DNA of 64,000 nt from the NCBI RefSeq assembly GCF_023016005.1, contig NZ_JALKAZ010000001.1:1674001-1738000 (forward strand), written 5' to 3'. The stretch comes from Erythrobacter sp. F6033. GTDB lineage: Bacteria; Pseudomonadota; Alphaproteobacteria; Sphingomonadales; Sphingomonadaceae. Below the pieces are notes generated by a model. The model had not been told where the DNA came from. It searched no databases and saw only the letters and a list, made by a program, of their open reading frames with translations. Position 1 is the stretch's first letter. Each line of letters opens with the position of its first letter. The translations under genes and the position numbers were made by a program. Shown here one piece after another: positions 18,102 through 27,129 of the stretch.

Positions 18102-19649
18102 CTAACCCAAACCAGCCGCTTTCATCAACGCCGTCGTGCTCGCATCAAACTCGCCTTCGCCGCCTTCCATATCTTTGGCCATTTTCTTGCCAAGCTCCAC
18201 GCCGAATTGATCGAACGGGTTGATGCCCATCAGCACGGCGTTCGCGAAGGTGCGGTGTTCGTGGAACGCGATCAGCGCACCGAACATGCCTGCATCCAGA
18301 TCATCGACGAGGAACATCGCGCTGGGCCGGTCTCCGGGGAAGGCACGCGCGGGGTCTTTGCCGTCGGCTGACATATTGCCGCCCGCCATCAAAGCCGCGC
18401 CCTGTGCCAGGCAGTTCATTAGCAATGCTTTGTGATGCGCAGGGTCAAGTTCGTCTCCCGGCGCGATGCTGGCGATAAAGTCCGCCGGCACAAGCTGTGT
18501 GCCCTGATGCAGCAACTGGAACACGGCGTGCTGTGCATCGGTGCCCACCCCGCCCCATGTGATCGGCGCGGTTGATCCGCTCACCGGCTCCCCAGATGCG
18601 GTCACGCTTTTGCCGTTGGACTCCATTTCAAGCTGCTGGAGATAGTCAGGCAGCAGCGCCAGACGCTCGTCATAGGCAAACACCGCGCGGGTCTGGCACC
18701 CACGAAGGCGCGTGTAATACTGGTCAGCGAACGCCGCGAGCAGCGGGCCGTTGGCACGGCCATCAGCTTCGCGAAAATGTGTGTCGATGGCCTGCGCCCC
18801 GGCGAGCATTGCGCGGAAATCCTCCATCCCCACGGCCATAGCCACCGGAAAGCCGATGCTTGACCACAGCGAATAGCGCCCGCCGACGCTTTCAGGGAAA
18901 GGCAGCACGCGCGTCTCGTCTACACCCCACTCAACGGCCTTTTCAGGGTTCGCCGTCAGCGCAACAACGCGCCCGCTCGGATCGGCCACATCATTGTCGG
19001 CCAGCCATTTCAGGGCGCTCGCCGCATTGGTCATCGTCTCGGTCGTGGTGAATGTCTTCGACGCAACCGCGATCATAGTGGTCGTGGGGTCACAGGCCGC
19101 AAACGCCTGTTCCAATGCCAAACCGTCAATGTTCGAGACAACGTGGACATCCATGCGTTTCAGATCACGCGTCAACGCATCGACGGCCAGATCGGGGCCA
19201 AGCGCAGACCCACCAATGCCGATATGGATCAGATGCTTGACCTCTCCCAGCGCGCCATCGTGAATGGCATCGACCAGCATGCCCATGCGAGCGAGAAGTG
19301 CCATGGCCTCTTCAACATCGGCTTCGGTGCCGCTGCCGCGCATCGCGCCATGCGTTGCAGGGCGGCCCTCGGTCGGATTGACCATGCCGCCATCAAACAA
19401 GGCCGAGCGCGCCGCATCAAAACCGACAGCTTCTGCCAACGCTTCGAACGCGTCCAGAAAACCGTCGCTAAGGTGCGTTTTCGACCAGTCGAGCAGGACG
19501 CCATTTGGGCCATGCTCTGGAATATCGAACTCGATCCGCTGGCTGAGTTTACTCACCCGGTCGGGATCATTCGCGAAGAGATCAGCCAGCGTGGAATGCT
19601 CGATAGCCTCCAAACGGGACCAAATTGCGGACATTTCTGATGCGGACAT
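18102..19649 (-). CDS. pgi: Glucose-6-phosphate isomerase
   Basis: Interconverts glucose-6-phosphate and fructose-6-phosphate. The 515 residues show the phosphate-binding HIGIGGSALGPDLAV, SKTFTTTETMTN, the PGI signature VGGRYSLWSSIGFPVA, the catalytic Glu region QLEMESNGKSV, the His region and the C-terminal Lys in NPFDQFGVELGKKMA. ATG 19649 is preceded by AAGGGG. It diverges from lepB with only 49 bases between starts, so the two promoters overlap or share this gap. Confidence 0.96.
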   Translation of the reverse strand: MSASEMSAIWSRLEAIEHSTLADLFANDPDRVSKLSQRIEFDIPEHGPNGVLLDWSKTHLSDGFLDAFEALAEAVGFDAARSALFDGGMVNPTEGRPATHGAMRGSGTEADVEEAMALLARMGMLVDAIHDGALGEVKHLIHIGIGGSALGPDLAVDALTRDLKRMDVHVVSNIDGLALEQAFAACDPTTTMIAVASKTFTTTETMTNAASALKWLADNDVADPSGRVVALTANPEKAVEWGVDETRVLPFPESVGGRYSLWSSIGFPVAMAVGMEDFRAMLAGAQAIDTHFREADGRANGPLLAAFADQYYTRLRGCQTRAVFAYDERLALLPDYLQQLEMESNGKSVTASGEPVSGSTAPITWGGVGTDAQHAVFQLLHQGTQLVPADFIASIAPGDELDPAHHKALLMNCLAQGAALMAGGNMSADGKDPARAFPGDRPSAMFLVDDLDAGMFGALIAFHEHRTFANAVLMGINPFDQFGVELGKKMAKDMEGGEGEFDASTTALMKAAGLG

Positions 19650-19698
19650 GTGTCAAACCCCTTTGCGCGATGTGTCGCTGCGAGTAAGGGGGCGAGCA

Positions 19699-20541
19699 AT
19701 GAATGTTAAGACACAAACTGCACCTGTCGACACAGTAGAGAGCGAAATGAGCGAAGAAACCAGCGGCGATAGCTGGTGGGGCTTCACAAAGTTCGTCCTG
19801 AAGCTGGTCACAGCCGTCCTGATCTTCCGCATCTGCGTCTTTTCGCCGTTTTCGATCCCGAGCGAGAGCATGCTGCCACGCCTAATGAACGGCGATTATT
19901 TGCTTGCTGCGAAATGGTCGTACGGATTCTCAGGCAATTCATTGCCGTTTGAACTTGGCCTGCCAGAAGGTCGTATTCTCGCAAGCCAGCCCGAGCGCGG
20001 CGATCTGGTGATTTTCAAACATCCGATCGACAACACCGACTACATCAAGCGTGTGATCGCATTGCCAGGCGACAGGATCAGCGTTCTTGGCGGACAATTG
20101 GTGCTGAATGGCGAATTTGTCCCGCGTGAGCAGATCGAAGATTTCGATATTCCCGTTTCGATCAACACGAGCTGCGCATGGGGATCGGACGAGGTCACCA
20201 ATGATGCGGGCGAACAAGTGTGCCGATACCGTCAGTTTAAGGAAACCCTGCCCGGCGGACGCAGCTACAGCGTGCTCGATTTCGGCCTGACCCAAGGCGA
20301 CAGCTTTGAGGAAGTCACCGTTCCCGAAGGCCATATGTTCGTGATGGGCGACAATCGTGACAATTCTCGCGACAGCCGGTTTGAGGCTATGTCAGGCGAT
20401 GCGGTCGGTCTCGTTCCGCAAGACAAACTTGTTGGCGAGGCATTTGTGATCATCTGGTCGACCGATGGTGGCTCAGAATGGCTTAAGCCTTGGACATGGT
20501 TCTCCTCGGCGCGGGGCAGCCGGATCGGAACAGTGCTTTGA
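19699..20541 (+). CDS. lepB: Signal peptidase I
   Basis: Membrane serine protease that removes signal peptides in the periplasm. The 280-residue chain has one N-terminal membrane segment (KFVLKLVTAVLIFRICVF), the catalytic Ser in IPSESMLP, the catalytic Lys in DYIKRVIALPGD, and MGDNRDNSRDSR. An open frame extends far upstream inside pgi, but ATG 19699 has an AAGGGGG site and is the only sensible start; ATG 19747 is a second candidate. lepB-rnc-era is the usual proteobacterial order and matches here. Confidence 0.95.
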   Translation: MNVKTQTAPVDTVESEMSEETSGDSWWGFTKFVLKLVTAVLIFRICVFSPFSIPSESMLPRLMNGDYLLAAKWSYGFSGNSLPFELGLPEGRILASQPERGDLVIFKHPIDNTDYIKRVIALPGDRISVLGGQLVLNGEFVPREQIEDFDIPVSINTSCAWGSDEVTNDAGEQVCRYRQFKETLPGGRSYSVLDFGLTQGDSFEEVTVPEGHMFVMGDNRDNSRDSRFEAMSGDAVGLVPQDKLVGEAFVIIWSTDGGSEWLKPWTWFSSARGSRIGTVL

Positions 20542-20554
20542 GTGTTATATCGCT

Positions 20555-21244
20555 ATGACAAAGCTCATTCCTGAAACCCGCGAATGGCTCGAAGCGACCG
20601 GCTTTGCAGTCGTGAATGAAGCGCCTTGGTTGGAAGCGTTGACACATGGCAGCTTCAACGGGGGAGGCAACGCAACGAGCGAGGCAGATTACCAGCGGCT
20701 TGAATTCCTTGGTGACCGCGTACTCGGCCTCTCCGTCGCGGCGTGGCTCTATAGCGCGGGCGACGCGCCGGAGGGCCGTTTGTCGCAGCGTTTGAACGCT
20801 CTGGTCAGCGGCGCGACTTGTGCGCGGATCGCTCGCAATATCAACCTTCCCGATCACATCAGATTGGGCAAACAAGCCCGCGAAGATGGCGGCGCGGATA
20901 GCGATAACATCCTTGGCGATGTAGTTGAGGCCTTGATCGGTGCGAGCTTTATCGAGCACGGCTATGACGTGACGCGCGACCAGATTTATCGTCTGTGGGA
21001 TGGCGAGCTTTCCGGCGATTCCGGCAAGGCAAAGCATCCCAAAAGCGCGCTGCAAGAATGGGCGGCAGGCAATCGCCGCGCGATGCCGAACTACGATGTG
21101 GTCGACCGCAGCGGCCCCGATCACGCCGCGTCATTCACTGTCCGCGTCAGCATTCACAACGTGGGTGAGGCAGAAGGCACAGCATCAAGCAAAAGCGAAG
21201 CTGAAAAGCGCGCTGCACAAGCATTTTTGGAGGAATTCGGGTGA
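20555..21244 (+). CDS. rnc: Ribonuclease III
   Basis: Cleaves double-stranded RNA in rRNA and mRNA processing. Of 229 residues, the first 150 form the catalytic domain with the signature RLEFLGDRVLGL and the second acidic motif DNILGDVVEALIGA. The last 70 form the dsRNA-binding domain beginning KSALQEWA and ending in SKSEAEKRAAQAFLE. ATG 20555 lies 13 bases after lepB. An upstream in-frame extension reads into lepB and is not family-like. Its stop overlaps the era start (GTGA). Confidence 0.95.
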   Translation: MTKLIPETREWLEATGFAVVNEAPWLEALTHGSFNGGGNATSEADYQRLEFLGDRVLGLSVAAWLYSAGDAPEGRLSQRLNALVSGATCARIARNINLPDHIRLGKQAREDGGADSDNILGDVVEALIGASFIEHGYDVTRDQIYRLWDGELSGDSGKAKHPKSALQEWAAGNRRAMPNYDVVDRSGPDHAASFTVRVSIHNVGEAEGTASSKSEAEKRAAQAFLEEFG

Positions 21245-22146
21245 ACACAGAAGCGCCAACCCAGTGCGGTGTCGTCGCCGTTATTGGTGCCCCCAATGCA
21301 GGCAAATCGACATTGGTGAACAATCTTGTCGGTCAGAAGGTCGCAATCACGAGCGCCAAGGCGCAAACGACCCGCGCCCGCATGTTAGGCATCGCGTTAT
21401 ATGGCACGGTGCAAATGATCCTGGTCGATACGCCGGGCATATTCGAACCCAAGCGTCGCCTGGATCGCGCTATGGTCAGCGCCGCATGGGAAGGCGCGGA
21501 AAGCGCGGATGCGATCCTGCTACTCGTCGATCCGATCAAACAGCGGCGTCATGAATTGATTCCGCTGCTTGAAGCTTTGGGAAAGCGGCCCGAGAAAAAA
21601 ATTCTCGTCCTCAATAAGGTCGACAAAGCCAAAAAAGAGCCTCTGCTGGAATTGGCCCAGGAGCTTTCCGAGCGGATCGCTTTTGATGAGGTTTTCTTCA
21701 TCTCCGCGCTGAGCGGAGATGGTGTGGACGAAATGAAAGAGGCACTGGCGAAAGCGATGCCCGATGGCCCGTGGATGTACCCGGAAGATCAGGTCTCGGA
21801 TGCCTCAGAGCGCTTGCTCGCCGCGGAAATCACCCGCGAGCAGGTCTATGCCCAACTGCATGAAGAACTCCCGTATGATGCAGCGATACGTCCGGAAAGC
21901 TACACCCAACGCCCCGATGGCAGCGTAGAAGTGCGGCAACAAATCGTGATCGCCCGCGACAGTCAGAAACCGATTGTGCTGGGCAAAGGCGGACAGAAAA
22001 TCAAAGCCATCGGCGAAGCAGCGCGCGCTGAACTTTCGGAAATTTTGGGCGTGAAAGTGCACCTGTTCCTACATGTCAAAGTGAGCGAAGGCTGGAGCGA
22101 AGACAAAGAAGTGTTCGAAGAAATGGGGCTCGATTGGGTCAAGTGA
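21241..22146 (+). CDS. era: GTPase Era
   Basis: GTPase for 16S rRNA maturation and 30S assembly. The 301 residues comprise a G domain with GAPNAGKST (G1), TPG in LVDTPGIF (G3), NKVD (G4) and a SAL motif (G5), then a C-terminal KH domain with VLGKGGQKIKAIGEAAR. The GTG start at 21241 overlaps the rnc stop, so translation is coupled. It continues into a lipoprotein gene by another GTGA overlap. Confidence 0.96.
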   Translation: MNTEAPTQCGVVAVIGAPNAGKSTLVNNLVGQKVAITSAKAQTTRARMLGIALYGTVQMILVDTPGIFEPKRRLDRAMVSAAWEGAESADAILLLVDPIKQRRHELIPLLEALGKRPEKKILVLNKVDKAKKEPLLELAQELSERIAFDEVFFISALSGDGVDEMKEALAKAMPDGPWMYPEDQVSDASERLLAAEITREQVYAQLHEELPYDAAIRPESYTQRPDGSVEVRQQIVIARDSQKPIVLGKGGQKIKAIGEAARAELSEILGVKVHLFLHVKVSEGWSEDKEVFEEMGLDWVK

Positions 22147-22583
22147 TCCGCACAGTTAAGACTTTGCCTGTAATAGCTGCGTTGGCAGTTAGTGCCTGCT
22201 CACCGGATGCCAGTCTTTCACCTGACGATCTTCCGGAGGACTTGTTCCAGAGTGGCCCGGAAGCAAACGAAGCGACCCCTCCTTACGGCATTAACCTTTA
22301 TCCAGACACCAAAGTCATTTCGGCGATGCTCGACGGCATCACAATGCTGGTTGAGGTCAATGCCACTTCCGATGAGCTTGAAGCGTTTTATCGCTCAGAG
22401 TTCGAACGGCTCGGCTACGATGTAGTTGAACGCAGCGAAAACGGCGACCAAGTCAGTCTTCGCTCCAACGGCACGGGAAGACGGCAAGGTGATCTGACAA
22501 TAGCGATTAATCGGATGGAAGGAGCCCCAAACCGCTACATCCTCGTTTTCGGAAAAATGTTCGACAGCCACACTTCGCAATAA
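22143..22583 (+). CDS. Small predicted lipoprotein
   Basis: A 146-residue protein with a short signal sequence and lipobox LAVSAC (Cys 19). After an acidic linker comes a small domain with GINLYPDTKV and LEAFYRSEFERLGYDVVER, like an alpha/beta sensor-type fold that I cannot name. The GTG start at 22143 overlaps the era stop (GTGA); a TTG three codons upstream is possible but less natural. It is probably co-expressed with lepB-rnc-era. Function unknown. Confidence 0.7.
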   Translation: MIRTVKTLPVIAALAVSACSPDASLSPDDLPEDLFQSGPEANEATPPYGINLYPDTKVISAMLDGITMLVEVNATSDELEAFYRSEFERLGYDVVERSENGDQVSLRSNGTGRRQGDLTIAINRMEGAPNRYILVFGKMFDSHTSQ

Positions 22584-22613
22584 CTAACGCGCAGTAGCTA
22601 TACGCCCAAGCGG

Positions 22614-22796
22614 CTAACGCTTCTTCGCAATCTTGATCTTCTGCTGTTTTGCAAAGCTCTTGGTGGAATCCTCGCTGCGGTTCAGTGCCTTCGCGATTTG
22701 CTTAAGTCCCTGCCCTTTTGAGGCGAGCAGCTTTAGCCGCGCTGCCTCTTCAGCGTTCCATGGCTGCTTGTGCCGTTCGAAATGTTCCTTGCCCAT
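22614..22796 (-). CDS. Small Myb/SANT-like helix-turn-helix protein, 60 aa
   Basis: A very basic 60-residue protein: WNAEEAARLKLLASKGQGLKQ, then IAKALNRSEDSTKSFAKQQ, ending KIKIAKKR. The W-EE-LK-LA-KG-IA-LNRS spacing matches the single-HTH, SANT-like module also seen in the N-terminus of GcrA-type proteins, so DNA binding is likely. AAGGAA lies 6 bases before ATG 22796. It is 14 bases downstream of the response regulator gene on the same strand, so the pair may act together, which is inference. Confidence 0.65.
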   Translation of the reverse strand: MGKEHFERHKQPWNAEEAARLKLLASKGQGLKQIAKALNRSEDSTKSFAKQQKIKIAKKR

Positions 22797-22810
22797 GCAG
22801 CTTTCCTTGG

Positions 22811-23371
22811 TCAGAGCCGCCCGAACTTCTCAAGCTTCGCGCGCAAGGCGCTCTCATCGAACGGTTTGACAATGTAATCATCTGCGCCTGCACCGATGCC
22901 TTCATGGATGTCTTTCGCCTCACCATTGGAGGTGCAAAACATCACGATCGGTTCTTTCGGCGTTGGAATTGCGCGCAGTTTGGACACGAATTCGATTCCG
23001 TCCATCTCGGGCATGTTCCAATCGGTCAGAACCACTGCGGGCATGCTCTGTTTGCAGCGCGCCAGGGCTTCTTCACCGTTTTCGGCCTCAACCGGAACAT
23101 AGCCCAGGCTTTTTGCGATCTTCGAAGACACTTTGCGAATGACCCGGCTGTCATCGACGATCAGGCAAACTTTGGCAGTTTCCTGTTGCACATCCGTACC
23201 GTCAAAGCGTCCGCGCATAGCCTTCGCTTGCTCGACGATCGATTCAGTACCGGATGCCTCACCGCCAGCATGGGCAGCGTCGATCGCTTCCTGAACATCC
23301 TCAGGCGCGTCGACAGGCTGCACGTCTTCGCGAGCTTGTGTCAGCCGTTCGGCGAGCGTCTTGCCTTCCAT
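22811..23371 (-). CDS. Single-domain response regulator with N-terminal extension
   Basis: A 186-residue CheY-like protein. Residues 1-65 are an acidic/Ala-rich extension of low complexity. The receiver domain starts at VCLIVDDSRVIRK with acid pair D73/D74, phospho-acceptor D117 in LTDWNMPEMDG, Thr in CTSNG and the conserved Lys in IVKPF. There is no output domain, so it likely signals by protein contact, as single-domain receivers do in alphaproteobacterial stalk, motility and stress circuits. No kinase gene is adjacent. Confidence 0.85.
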   Translation of the reverse strand: MEGKTLAERLTQAREDVQPVDAPEDVQEAIDAAHAGGEASGTESIVEQAKAMRGRFDGTDVQQETAKVCLIVDDSRVIRKVSSKIAKSLGYVPVEAENGEEALARCKQSMPAVVLTDWNMPEMDGIEFVSKLRAIPTPKEPIVMFCTSNGEAKDIHEGIGAGADDYIVKPFDESALRAKLEKFGRL

Positions 23372-23409
23372 CGCGTGTTTATTGCGGTTCGGGCCGGCGT
23401 TGCGTTTGA

Positions 23410-23706
23410 TTAGATTTTGAATGGTTCGTGCTCCCCGCCAAGAACTGCGAAGTCTTGTTCACCGTGCAGAGTGTGAGCTCCATCTGGCTCAGTCTCGCCC
23501 TCACCCGGTGTCATCCGCACGTGCAGATACGGCATCCAGATGTCGCCATATTCCGCTTTCTGATACCAAACGTCGAGCACATCATAGCTTGCCCACATGC
23601 CATCAGGCTCGCGGAGGCGCAGACCCTCGCCGATGCGCGGAACGGCCGCAAAGCGGATACGCTCCTGATTCTGGTGCGTTTCGTTTTGAACTTCGATCTC
23701 AATCAC
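23410..23706 (-). CDS. Conserved hypothetical protein, 98 aa
   Basis: Unrecognised. A soluble, acidic protein beginning VIEIEVQNETHQNQERIRF, with aromatic motifs MWASYDVLDVWYQ and IWMPYLHVRM and a polar tail. No signal peptide or membrane segment. A GTG at 23733 would add nine residues, but GTG 23706 has GAGGA about 9 bases upstream. It lies 38 bases upstream of the response regulator on the same strand. Confidence 0.55.
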   Translation of the reverse strand: MIEIEVQNETHQNQERIRFAAVPRIGEGLRLREPDGMWASYDVLDVWYQKAEYGDIWMPYLHVRMTPGEGETEPDGAHTLHGEQDFAVLGGEHEPFKI

Positions 23707-23762
23707 GTGTCTTGGTCCTCGATATTGAGACACGTGCTAAGGGGAAATACTAAAGGATTTAT

Positions 23763-23797
23763 GAGCGCCGCCGATGCTTTTTCAATCTGCGGCGCTC
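23763..23797. terminator. Hairpin after topA
   Basis: A perfect 9-base stem, GAGCGCCGC (23763-23771) with GCGGCGCTC (23789-23797), and a 17-base loop, 9 bases after the topA stop. No clear T-run follows in the topA direction, so it is a weak terminator or an RNA-stability element. Confidence 0.4.
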
Positions 23798-23806
23798 GTT
23801 GCCATA

Positions 23807-26383
23807 TCAATCGCTCTTGGCCGGGGCCTTTTTCTTGGCAGGAGCTTTCTTCTTTGCCGCAGGCTTTTTCGCAGCTGCTTTCTTCTTTGGAGCGGCCTTT
23901 TTGCGCTTTTTCTTCGCTGGCCCCTTGGCTGCGCGTGCATCGATCAATTCGATGGCTTGCGCGGCTTCGATATCCTCGGGCTTCACGTCCTTGGGGATCG
24001 TCGCGTTAACATTGCCGTCGGTGACGTATGGGCCATAGCGCCCCGGCATCACCTTAATCTCGCCGCCGCTGGTCGGATGTTCACCGAGTGTCTTGATCGG
24101 CTCTGCCTTGCCGCGAGAACCGCCTTTGCGGTTTGCAGCCTCCGCCAGCATGGTGACGGCGGCGTTCATGCCTGTGTCGAAGACATCGCGTGTGCTGGTC
24201 AGCTTCGCATATTTGCCATCATGGCGCAGATACGGGCCATAACGACCAATTGCAGCCTCGATCTCTTTACCCGTTTCAGGGTGCGCGCCGACAATGCGCG
24301 GCAGATCAAGCAGTTTGACCGCCCATTCCAGATCGAAATCGTCGAGGTCTTTCGGGATCGAAGCCCGGACTTTCTTTTCGTCCACTTCCATCTCGACATA
24401 CGGCCCGAAGCGGCCCGATTTCCGATGGATTTCCGCGCCGGTCTCCGGGTGTTCACCCATCAAGCCATCCTCGGCTGGATCGGCACCGTCCGCGCCCGGT
24501 TGAGCAAAGCGGCGTGTGTATTTGCACTCGGGATAATTCTGACATGCGATAAACGCACCAAAACGTCCGCCGCGCAGGTTCAGCTTGCCACCTTCGCGTC
24601 CCTCTTGCTCGCAAAGCGGGCAGAAACGCGCATCCTTGCCGTCTTCGCGCTCGGGGAAGAGATAGTCGGAAAGATACTCGTCGAGCACTTCGGTGACTTC
24701 GCTGGGCAGCTTCTCCATGACCTCTTCGGTCTTGGGCTTGAAGTCCTTCCAGAACTTCGACAGCAGCTCTTTGTAATCCTCGCGCCCGTCGGAAACGACA
24801 TCGAGCTCGTCCTCCATGCCAGCGGTGAATTCATAGGCGACATAGGTCGGGAAAAACCGTTCGAGGAATGCCGTGAGCAGGCGCCCGCTTTCCTCTGCGA
24901 AGAACCGGTTTTTCTCCATGCGGACATAATCGCGGTCGCGCACGGTCTGAATGGTCGAGGCGTAGGTTGAAGGGCGACCGATGCCGAGCTCTTCAAGCCG
25001 TTTGACCAAAGACGCTTCCGAGAAACGCGGCGGTGGCTGAGTGAAGTGCTGGTTCGCCTCGACAGCGGTTTTGGCCGGCACATCGCCGTCCTTCATCGCT
25101 GGCAGCAGACCGTCTTCATCATCGTCCGACTTGTCGTCGAAACCTTCCTGATAGACCGCAAAGAAGCCCGGGAATTTCACAACCTGGCCGGTTGCGCGCA
25201 GCTCATGCTGGCCCGTTGCATCGCGCAAAGTCACAGTCGTGCGTTCGAGCTGCGCAGCGGACATCTGGCTCGCCATCGCACGCTTGAAGATCAGCGAATA
25301 CAGCTTCGCTTCGTCACCTGCGCCGACCTTGTCGCGGCTGAAATTGGTCGGGCGAATGGCTTCGTGCGCTTCCTGAGCGTTCTTGGCTTTGGTACTGTAG
25401 AAACGCGGCTTTTCAGGGCGGTATTCGGTCGCAAAACGCTCTTCGATGGCGTCGCGTGCGGCCATGATCGCCGACATGTCCATCTGCACACCATCGGTAC
25501 GCATATATGTGATCGCGCCTGCTTCGTAGAGCGACTGCGCAAGACGCATCGTATGGCTCGCGGAAAAGCCTAGCTTGCGCGAGGCCTCCTGCTGCATGGT
25601 CGATGTGGTGAATGGCGGAGACGGATTGCGCTTGAGCGGCTTTGTCTCGATGCCCTCAACGGTAAAACGTCCGCTTTCAACAGCGGCTTTCGCCTCCATC
25701 GCGGTGCCTTCACCGCCGAGAGAGAGCTTTTCGAGCTTATCGCCTTTGTACCGCACCAGCCGCGCATCAAACTCGGTGCCGTCATGCTGGAGCTTCGCGA
25801 GCACTGACCAATACTCGTCGGGCTTGAACGCTTCGATTTCGCGTTCCCGGTCAACGATCAGGCGCAGCGCAACCGATTGCACACGGCCAGCCGATTTCGC
25901 ACCGGGTAGCTTGCGCCACAGCACCGGAGAAAGCGTGAAGCCGAATAGGTAATCGAGAGCGCGGCGGGCCAGATAGGCATCAATCAAAGGCTGATCGAGC
26001 TCGCGCGGCGACTTCATCGCTTCGGTCACAGCAGATTTGGTGATTGCGTTGAATGTGACCCGGTCGACCTTTGTAGGCAGGTTCTTGCGCTTCCTCAAAA
26101 GCTCCTGAACATGCCAGCTGATCGCTTCGCCTTCACGATCAGGGTCGGTCGCGAGAACGAGACGGTCAGCATCCTTGGCCGCGTCACTGATTTCTTTGAA
26201 CCGCTTCTGCTTGTCGCGGTACAGTTCCCAATCCATCGCAAAATCATCGTCAGGCCGCACGCTGCCATCCTTCGGCGGCAGATCGCGGACATGGCCGTAG
26301 CTGGCGAGAACTTTGAAGTCCTTGCCCAGATATTTTTCGATAGTCTTCGCTTTGGCGGGCGATTCAACAATGACAAGCTGCAT
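23807..26383 (-). CDS. topA: DNA topoisomerase I
   Basis: Type IA topoisomerase relaxing negative supercoils. The 858 residues start with the TOPRIM domain (VIVESPAKAKTIEKYLG; DPDREGEAISWH), followed by the catalytic Tyr region AITYMRTDGVQM and GRPSTYASTIQTV. The C-terminal part has one clear Cys-type zinc motif (FCPLC and CQNYPEC), then topoisomerase C-repeat domains with PGRYGPYV. The tail is a Lys/Ala/Pro-rich, histone-like segment (KKKAAAKKPAAKKK), common in this order and likely for DNA binding. It is preceded by a 74-base gap. Confidence 0.96.
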   Translation of the reverse strand: MQLVIVESPAKAKTIEKYLGKDFKVLASYGHVRDLPPKDGSVRPDDDFAMDWELYRDKQKRFKEISDAAKDADRLVLATDPDREGEAISWHVQELLRKRKNLPTKVDRVTFNAITKSAVTEAMKSPRELDQPLIDAYLARRALDYLFGFTLSPVLWRKLPGAKSAGRVQSVALRLIVDREREIEAFKPDEYWSVLAKLQHDGTEFDARLVRYKGDKLEKLSLGGEGTAMEAKAAVESGRFTVEGIETKPLKRNPSPPFTTSTMQQEASRKLGFSASHTMRLAQSLYEAGAITYMRTDGVQMDMSAIMAARDAIEERFATEYRPEKPRFYSTKAKNAQEAHEAIRPTNFSRDKVGAGDEAKLYSLIFKRAMASQMSAAQLERTTVTLRDATGQHELRATGQVVKFPGFFAVYQEGFDDKSDDDEDGLLPAMKDGDVPAKTAVEANQHFTQPPPRFSEASLVKRLEELGIGRPSTYASTIQTVRDRDYVRMEKNRFFAEESGRLLTAFLERFFPTYVAYEFTAGMEDELDVVSDGREDYKELLSKFWKDFKPKTEEVMEKLPSEVTEVLDEYLSDYLFPEREDGKDARFCPLCEQEGREGGKLNLRGGRFGAFIACQNYPECKYTRRFAQPGADGADPAEDGLMGEHPETGAEIHRKSGRFGPYVEMEVDEKKVRASIPKDLDDFDLEWAVKLLDLPRIVGAHPETGKEIEAAIGRYGPYLRHDGKYAKLTSTRDVFDTGMNAAVTMLAEAANRKGGSRGKAEPIKTLGEHPTSGGEIKVMPGRYGPYVTDGNVNATIPKDVKPEDIEAAQAIELIDARAAKGPAKKKRKKAAPKKKAAAKKPAAKKKAPAKKKAPAKSD

Positions 26384-26457
26384 GGTGTTCTGGTCTGTGT
26401 CCCTACACGTGTACGTATGCGCGAGAGTGGGGTCGGCATCCGCAAAGCGTCAAGTGG

Positions 26458-27129
26458 TCATTCGAATGTTTGTGTAACATCGCTCATCCGATCGGAGAGC
26501 AGGCCGTATACCGCAACACAGAGTAATGTGAACCATGCGAGAGCAACTGCCAAAAATAGATTAGCCGTGATCGTCAGCGCTTGGTAGGCAAACTCGCTGA
26601 ACCCTAAGTACGAATACTCGTACCAAAGCAACAAACCGATACCGGTAAAATACACCATCAGCGGCGGAATGAAGGTGAAGATCAAAGGCCTCTGGAATGC
26701 CTCCGTTTCTGCCCAACTCCATTTCATCGCATCACCAACTCCGCCCCCTTTTGCAGCGGCATGAGGATAGGCAGCTTGCAAGCGCAGCGCGAGATAAACG
26801 CCGGGTAGTAAGAACAAGAGCGCGCCCAAGAATACGCAAATCCCAACAATCAAACTCAGCCCAAAATACGTTCCTATTCCGGTGGCGATGCCATTGGGAA
26901 GGTTCCCGTTGTGCTGCATAAGCTTGACCATCAGAGCAAAACCAAGGCCCCACGTGACAATGCTAAAAACAAGGTAGAGGCCGTCGCTTTCGAGCAATAA
27001 TAGATCGAGTGTCGAATATCCAACCAAGTAGATTAGAACATAGGCAGCAAGCCAGCCGACGCCAGATTGCAACAAACGGACCTGCTCTGAAGCCAGGAAG
27101 GAAAGCGCGTCTGATTCTACTCGGCTCAT
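26458..27129 (-). CDS. Polytopic membrane protein, paralog 3 of 3
   Basis: A 223-residue protein with about six hydrophobic segments. It shares a design with the two genes upstream: a central PGVYLALRLQAAYP segment (loop-helix after a hydrophobic stretch) and an ending of YGLLSDRMSDVTQTFE type. Its start overlaps the stop of paralog 2 (ATGA at 27126-27129). The layout resembles membrane domains of the glycerophosphodiester phosphodiesterase/DUF975 sort, but no catalytic motif is visible. It is the most divergent of the three. Function unknown; a membrane-homeostasis role is a guess. Confidence 0.7.
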   Translation of the reverse strand: MSRVESDALSFLASEQVRLLQSGVGWLAAYVLIYLVGYSTLDLLLLESDGLYLVFSIVTWGLGFALMVKLMQHNGNLPNGIATGIGTYFGLSLIVGICVFLGALLFLLPGVYLALRLQAAYPHAAAKGGGVGDAMKWSWAETEAFQRPLIFTFIPPLMVYFTGIGLLLWYEYSYLGFSEFAYQALTITANLFLAVALAWFTLLCVAVYGLLSDRMSDVTQTFE

